Assembly (NCBI RefSeq): GCF_047511655.1
Contig: NC_133387.1
Span: 19,772,353 to 19,836,352, forward strand
DNA length: 64,000 nt
Origin: Castor canadensis
Lineage: Eukaryota; Chordata; Mammalia; Rodentia; Castoridae
Direction: 5' to 3'
Each line of letters begins with the position of its first letter. The stretch's first letter is position 1. This document shows positions 57,961 to 64,000 of the stretch, piece after piece. Both the position numbers and the translations under genes were made by a program. The notes below the pieces were generated by a model, which was given only the letters and a program-made list of their open reading frames with translations, did no database searches and had not been told where the DNA came from.

Positions 57961-58353
57961 AACTTATGAACTATGTTTGGAATAATCTATTTAATATTTT
58001 TGGACCAAGCATGACCATGAGTAACTGAAACCAAGGGAAGTAAAAAGGGAAGAATTGCTATTACCTCGTCTTATTAACCTCACAGAGAGCTTTGACTTTT
58101 GACCATATCTTCTTCTTTGAAATTCTCTGCCTACCATTTGTTTTTGTAGTTTCCTTTGTGTCTTTCATTGGGTTTCTTCCTCAACTCTTTTCTTCTCTCA
58201 CTTAACATACTCTCCCTGGATAACAGCTCTATGCTTATAATCCATCCATTTCAAAGTGGTAATTCTCTAACGTGTATTTCCAGTTCAGTCTGTTTTACTG
58301 AATTTCCAATTGACCTTTCTTCCTCATAATAGGAGTACAGAGTGAAGTTATTC

Positions 58354-58435
58354 CAGACAGTTGACTAATCCATGATTCTTACAAAAATTCAAAACAGACA
58401 GTTGACTAATCCATGATTCTTACAAAAATTTAAAA
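58354..58435. repeat. 41-bp tandem duplication
   Basis: Two head-to-tail copies (58354-58394 and 58395-58435) of a unit beginning cagacagttgactaatccat differ at only one base (ttcaaaa versus tttaaaa). Confidence 0.95.
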
Positions 58436-59049
58436 CTATTCCCTATCCTCATACTGTACTCTCAATTTCTATTGTTTTTGAAGATGCATAATCTTACATT
58501 TTTTAATCCTTGGTTATAGAACCCTATCATTGCTAGATATAGTAATTTCACAATGTGAAGTTGGCTTAAAATATTAAAGGAAGATCAAATAAAGAGGTGC
58601 TTGTTCACTAACTTAAATATCAAGGCATGAATAACTCACACGTACAGAGAGAACTTTAAAAGTATAGCTTTATTACTTATGATTTTGAAATGAATACACT
58701 GTTTTTAACTTGTCTTGAAAACAGTGCTTGGCAGAGCATTTCACTCCTTACATGAATAGAAAATAACGTTTAAACAATACCTGTGTGTCTAGAAGTTGAT
58801 TTTGGTTAGAAGCACAATTCTCTACTGTTGGGTTTAAAACAACAGCACTAAGCCTACCAACCAGAGAAGAAACCTGTCTGACTTGTTTAATATATATGCT
58901 GTATTTTCATTAAAGGTTTCAGAATGTCAGAAAGAAAAAGGGCCTGGCCCTTTAGGGAGTCTGATGATACAACAGAGGACACATTCAGACAGGTAAATCT
59001 CAAGGTCATTGGCCTTGGTTGCACTTTAGGATTCCTTAGGGTAGCTTTT

Positions 59050-59182
59050 AAGCGTTCTTGATACCCAGTTTGTGCCTCAGACCAATTAACTCAGAACTGC
59101 TTAGGATATAACCCAGGCATGAGAACTTTTTAAAACTCTCAAAGTGATTCCAGTCTGCAGTCAGGTTGAGAAACACTGATTC
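59050..59182. repeat. hAT-type DNA transposon fossil
   Basis: Text tgtgcctcagaccaattaac, ctgcttaggatataaccca and caggttgagaaacactgat match the MER-type hAT pattern seen at 573. Confidence 0.5.
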
Positions 59183-60297
59183 ATAAGGACTGACTTGGGA
59201 GTTAGGGCCAGATGGAGTTATGATAAAAGGCAGTGTAGAGTCATTCAGAAAACAGAACTGAGAGAGAAGTCCTAGGCAGACATTCATGATCAGAGGGGAC
59301 ATAGATGAGCAACTTGTCCTATGATCCTAAAGTCAGGCATTTTGTTTCTTTTCCTTTTCTTTAAAATTGAGCTATGATGTGTCAATATTTCTAAGCAAAA
59401 GTTGGCATGAATATCATTGTGCAAATAAATTTTCAAAACTTACTAAAGATTGGTTAAACATACTGTGTGGTATATCCCTTGCTCTGTGACCAAATTTAAC
59501 CAAGTCCGACACCACCTTCATCACTTGGTGACTGGGTGGATTTAACCTATAACCTCAACTTCCTTGCATGATGAAAATGTCACATGACCTCGGTTCTTAT
59601 CTATTTCTATCATGGATAGACTGTGTCAAGATGATATTCCCAAAGCTCAGCCAAAGAGCTGTGAAAAAATAATTCTTACCATTTCTCTTACAAAATTTGA
59701 ACTGTAAAAAGAAAAAACCAGGTCAGGAGCCAGCCAAACCAACAAGGTACCTGCCAAACCACACCTTATCCTCCTCAATCAGCAAAAATACCATCCACCG
59801 CCTGACTCCCCTTACCTCACCCATAGGAGCTTGCTCATGCCCTTATTAGGACACAGCAGAGGCAGAGGCTGCTCCTGTCCAAGGGCCCAGGAGTGGCTTC
59901 CATAACATGTGTACTTCATCAAAATGAACAGAGGGTAATAGGCACGGGGTGGCGGGGAGTGGCTGGAAAAATTAAATCCTCACTGTATGAAGAACAATCC
60001 ATTTTGGGTAGGCCACAATTATGGTTTTGGAAAACAAAAATTTTTTCAAAGGCCAAACCAAAAAAATATAGTCCTAATTTTTTTTTTCATAAAAATGCAT
60101 TTTAGGAAGGGTATTTTTGAAACTTAGAAATGCAGTTAAGGGAATTATAATTTGAACGTTTGTAGGGAGTTGAATGTATAATCAGCAGGCGCCTAGTCTT
60201 TACTTTTAAGAAGGGCTGGGCTTGTGCAGTCCACATTGATCTGTCTCAGTTCTAAGGCCCAGGATAAGCACCTGAACGTAGAGGTGTAATTTGGTAA

Positions 60298-60412
60298 TTT
60301 CTTTCTTCCTTCCTTTCTTCCTTTTCTCTTTCTCCCTCTTTCTTCCTTTCTTTCCTCTCTTTTTCCTTCTCTCCTCCCTCCCCTTCCTTCCTCTCTTCCT
60401 CTCTCTTTTTAA
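60298..60412. repeat. (CTTT/CCTT)n pyrimidine tract
   Basis: About 115 bp of almost pure C/T on the plus strand (tttctttcttccttcctttc...), hence pure purine in the CALD1 sense direction. Confidence 0.95.
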
Positions 60413-60724
60413 CCTGGAGCAAAATAAAAGTCTCCCCTCCCTTCTGTCTTTCTGCTTCTCACATATTCACAGGGCTACCTTCTGCTCTGGCCCTAGTCCT
60501 GGCTTATGCTTTCTCCTCTTTTCATGATGGACCACAATTTAAACCAGACTTTTTTCCTACACATTATTAGTACAAGTGGGACTAGCTTCTAAGTTAAAGT
60601 GAGACATCTTCTTGTTACAATCTGTGACAGCAGGACTGTCCTGTTAATCCTACCCTGTTTGGTGGCTAAGCTGTTTCTGGAGTGAACTCATGAACTCAGA
60701 TCCATCCAAGCAATAACACATTGC

Positions 60725-60905
60725 AATTCCTTACAAAGCACTTTCGTCACACACAGGATCTAATATGATCTTCATAATATTGGTGAGACAGGCACTATTG
60801 CTATTCCCATTTTACAGTTGAGAAGATAAGCTCAGAGGTGTCTGGGTGACTTGTATTCAGAGTCAGGACACTGCTGTAATTTCAAGCTTTGCTAACTAGT
60901 GCTCT
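60725..60905 (-). repeat. MIR SINE, antisense
   Basis: Text ttacaaagcactttcgtcac, ctattcccattttacagttg and agaagataagctcagaggtg. Confidence 0.7.
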
Positions 60906-61284
60906 CTGTCTCCGAGATGTCAAAAGTATTGGGTTCTGCTTGACTAGGGAGCTCAGAAGTACAACAGAAGGAATTAAAGTCCTCAAGTATCCCTAGAGGT
61001 CCCTAGCAAAGCATATCAAGTCCTTGGGAGACTGTAGGAGACCCTAGGAATAATCTTACATGCCCTGAGGCTAGCTGCTGCTACCAACAAACAACTGACT
61101 TAAATTTGACTCCTTGTCAAAGCTGTAAGTTTCCCATTTCCAAGACTAAAAACCCAAATACAACAGCCATTGTCTATGTAAAAAAAATACAGTAAGACTG
61201 TTGACTTAAAAAAATGTACAAGACCTGTCAACCTTGAGTTTGAACCAGTGACTCAAACAAACACTGTTTAGAAGTTTGGGAATA

Positions 61285-61510
61285 CTTATTTAATAGTGGT
61301 AACTTCTATTTGTGAAGTGCTTGTTAGGTTCCAGGCAGATGCATCTCATCTAATCCTTACAGTAATAATGAATAGATATGCCTGTCCTTATTTTATAGTC
61401 CAGATGAGTAAACTCAGCGAGAGAAATCAATCACTTGATCAGGATTATACACATAGTATCTTAGCCATTATCTGGCTGGTCCCAAAGTCTGAGCTGTTTG
61501 TACCACAATG
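61285..61510 (-). repeat. MIR SINE, antisense
   Basis: Text gtgaagtgcttgttaggttc, catctaatccttacagtaat and ttttatagtccagatgagta. Confidence 0.7.
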
Positions 61511-62049
61511 TTGCATTTCTTTCCAGTTACCTGTTCTGTGGCTTCAACAGGCCAGGATTTAGAAGTGAAGATATGGAAAAGTTCAAAATTATGGAAAGAA
61601 CTTATAATTGTCATACAAAAGTCTTGTGATATTAACAACGAAATTAGAGGAGTTGCTAATTTAATGGGAGTTTAGGTCTCCTCCTGGGGAAAAGGTACAT
61701 TCATGACCTCTTTTTTAGGACTCCCAAAGTAGTATTCAGTCCCCTGGGCTGGTTTTTTAAGGTAGACTCACAGAGAACCAAATACTCTCCCTGGATCCAT
61801 CCTCTTTGCTCCATCCTCTCTAATCCTGCTCCTCCCTGAGAAGCTTGTTCATCTGTCAGGATCTGATGCAATTATACAATTTCTACCAGATTCACTCACT
61901 CAAAGACCAGAGGTTAAAGCTTTGCGAACACACACAGGGAACAGCATTCATTCAATGTTAAGTTGGAGGGGGGAGGTAGAGGGCACAAAGCTGGTCATTA
62001 GACCTCCCCCCAGAGAGGAAGGAGGTAAGTAAGTGAATTAAATTCTCTG

Positions 62050-62180
62050 GTCTCATTTTCCTCACCTTTAAAATGAAAGTATAAGTAGTACTTAACTCAT
62101 AGTGGTGTTAAGATTAAAAGAACTAATATTAGCAAAGTAGGGAGGCCAGTGATTAGCACATAGTAACCATTTTTATGATA
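62050..62180 (+). repeat. MIR SINE
   Basis: Text ctggtctcattttcctcacc, tttaaaatgaaagtataagt and gtgattagcacatagtaacc. Confidence 0.7.
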
Positions 62181-62794
62181 TTATTATCATCTGAAAAATA
62201 GGCTTTATTCTTATAGGTCTTCCAGGGCATACTGCTGTTTTCCCAAAAGAAGGGATGAATTGGTCAGGGAGATTTTTCTAATTCAAGGATCTCAAACTCC
62301 TTTACATTGATAATATTAACACCATAGAAGGCTGAGGAGTGCAAGATAAATGTAGGGGAAACTTCTTATCTCCTGTTCGTATTCCTATTCTTCTTGATTT
62401 CCTTCTCTCTTTTTGGAGGGTGGAAAGTGGATGGGGAGAGCAGTGGCTAAAAATATCTAATAAATAGAATGCCTTTCAACTTTTATTTTCTCTTTCTTAA
62501 TCCATATGTCACTTCTCATTAATACGTAGACAGAAATTTGTCATCCGAGAACTTTATCGTCCCATCTCAGAAAAAAACATGTTTTCCTAGAGGAAGGGGA
62601 TAATCCTCTGATCTGTTCTTCTTTGGGGCTGGCTTAGTATCAGACCTCACAGAGGGTTGATGTGTCAGTGCTCAAGGTGGGGAGGTTGGTTCTGATTCTC
62701 ACTAGAATGGATCTGTCCCCACTGCTCCAATATTCTTCAGTCAGCGGACCTTTTAAATGTACTCAATAATTATCCCACTTATTGTTATGAATTA

Positions 62795-63175
62795 AACTAT
62801 GAAATGTCATGTTAAAGTTTTACAATCTTTCAATACCTGTCATGTGCTGTGTCCTCCAAAAGAAAATACAAAAGACATTATGTGGATGACCTAAGCCTCA
62901 ATACCTTAGAATGTGACCTTATTTAGAAATAAGGCCTTAAAGTCATTAGGGTGTATCCTATTTCAGAATAATATCCTTATTAAAAAGGGAAGTCTGGAGA
63001 CAGATACAGAGACAGACAGGTCCAGAGGGTGAGCTATCTGAAGGGTCACAGTGAGAATGCCATGTGAAGGCAAAGGATTGGAGTGATACATCTAGAAGCC
63101 AAGGACCATCAGAAGCCAGGAGAGAAACCCAGAGCAGGTTCTCCCTCACAGTCCTCAGAAAGAACTGACCTTGAC
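62795..63175 (+). repeat. Ancient LTR/MaLR-like repeat
   Basis: Text aataccttagaatgtgacct, tatttagaaataaggcctta, atatccttattaaaaaggga, gccaggagagaaacccagag and cctcacagtcctcagaaaga. It is the same general type as 15285 and 19345. Confidence 0.65.
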
Positions 63176-63189
63176 TGTTACTGACTTAT

Positions 63190-63840
63190 TTTAAAGATTT
63201 TACTTTTGTAAAGCACTTTTAGATTCACAAACAAAACTGAGAAGAAAGTACAGAGATTTCTCATACACACCTGTCCTCACAGCTCACAACCTTCCCCACT
63301 ACAGATACCCCCACCACAGTAGTACATTTCTTACAATTCATGAACCTACATTGACACTCATTACCACCAAGAGTCCATAGAATACTTTAGGATTCACTCT
63401 TGGTGGTGTACATTCTATGAGTTTGAATGAACATATAATGATGTACATTCACAATTATAGTACCAGAGTATTCTCACTGTCCTAAAAAATCCTCTGTACT
63501 CTGTATCTCTTCCTCCCTCCCTCTAACCTTTGGGAACTGCTGATCTCTTTATTGTCCCCACAGTTTTGCCTTTTCCAGAGTGTCATGTAGTTGAAACTGT
63601 ACAGTATATAGCTTTTTATAACTGTCTTCTTTCACTCAGTAGTGCACATTAGTTTCTTCCATGTCTTTTTCATGACTTGAGAGCCTATTTCTTCAATGCC
63701 AAATAATATTCCATCGTCTGGATGTATTCACTGTATTTATCCAGTCACAAATTACAGGACATTTATCTTTCATCTACTGAAGGACAGTCTGACTGCTATT
63801 TTAAGTCATCAAGTAGGTGCTTCCTTGTTAAGGTAGCTAT
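63190..63840 (-). mobile_element. Old L1 fragment, antisense
   Basis: Text acacctgtcctcacagctca, gaaactgtacagtatatagc, ttctttcactcagtagtgca, aataatattccatcgtctgg and catctactgaaggacagtct are the antisense of an L1M-type 3' region. Confidence 0.75.
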
Positions 63841-63979
63841 TGGAGATTAATACAGTACTCAATTTAAAGATGGAATGGTTGGCTATACTTGGTTAATAAA
63901 CAATTTTCAGTAGTTTTTAACATCCTCTACAGTTTATTTAGGTGAACGTTTCATTGCATTGCACTAGCAGTCCATCTAG

Positions 63980-64000
63980 TGTGTGTGGTACTGGGGCTTG
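63980..64000 (-). mobile_element. ID/tRNA-type SINE, cut by the window edge
   Basis: The last bases (gtgtggtactggggcttg) match the start of the antisense ID elements elsewhere in the window. Confidence 0.6.

Larger units (their letters stand above)
45095..64000 (-). other. CALD1: 5' intronic/upstream part of CALD1, no confirmed exon
   Basis: About 19 kb without an exon I can confirm. Contents: CA run near 45560-45605, young L1 at 48.4 kb, SINEs at 49.7, 50.2, 56.3 and 56.6 kb, DNA-transposon fossils at 54.2, 57.7 and 59.1 kb, an L2 near 55.7 kb, a 41-bp tandem duplication at 58.35 kb, a pyrimidine tract at 60.3 kb, MIRs at 60.7, 61.3 and 62.05 kb, an LTR-like repeat at 62.8 kb and an L1 at 63.2 kb. 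Confidence 0.65.

Overview
This is a 64-kb piece of a mammalian nuclear genome. It is dominated by the 3' two thirds or so of one gene, caldesmon (CALD1), which lies on the minus strand. Rodent origin is indicated by many 7SL-derived B1 SINEs and tRNA/ID-type SINEs, often joined head-to-tail as B1-dID composites. The ID heads and the young L1 3' ends look like those of beaver-type (Castorimorpha) genomes, but that finer placement is an inference from memory.

Layout, from high to low coordinate (the direction of CALD1 transcription). 45-64 kb is 5' intronic or upstream sequence with repeats. 45.05 kb holds a candidate alternative first coding exon whose splice phase fits exon 2. Exon 2 is at 39.9-40.0 kb. 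The large exon 3 (3a plus the smooth-muscle 3b extension) is at 35.3-36.3 kb, and cassette exon 4 is at 34.0 kb. The exons for the central and C-terminal tropomyosin-, calmodulin- and actin-binding parts follow at 29.1, 22.5, 19.8, 15.0, 14.8, 13.7, 13.2 and 7.9 kb. The terminal exon (Val-stop plus about 2.4 kb of 3' UTR) is at 5.43-3.0 kb. All splice phases agree, and the visible exons encode 718 residues without a frameshift or premature stop. The usual smooth-muscle/fibroblast first coding exon and the HeLa-type first coding exon were not found, so the main 5' end probably lies beyond 64 kb.

Below 3.0 kb the window is intergenic: an EEF1A1 processed pseudogene on the plus strand, broken by a later SINE, plus MIR and hAT fossils.

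The biology centres on alternative splicing. An internal 5' splice site at 35861/35862 separates non-muscle l-caldesmon from smooth-muscle h-caldesmon. A 25-codon cassette exon (33974-34048) and a 6-nt tandem acceptor (22725/22731) can add further isoforms. The 14-residue charged repeat of the h-specific helix is reduced to one copy here, against four in human as I recall it. I see no bacterial, viral or otherwise undescribed multi-gene system. The notable points are CALD1 isoform structure, the candidate first exon, and several cleanly bounded L1 insertions, one only 45 bp long and one with an apparent 3' transduction.
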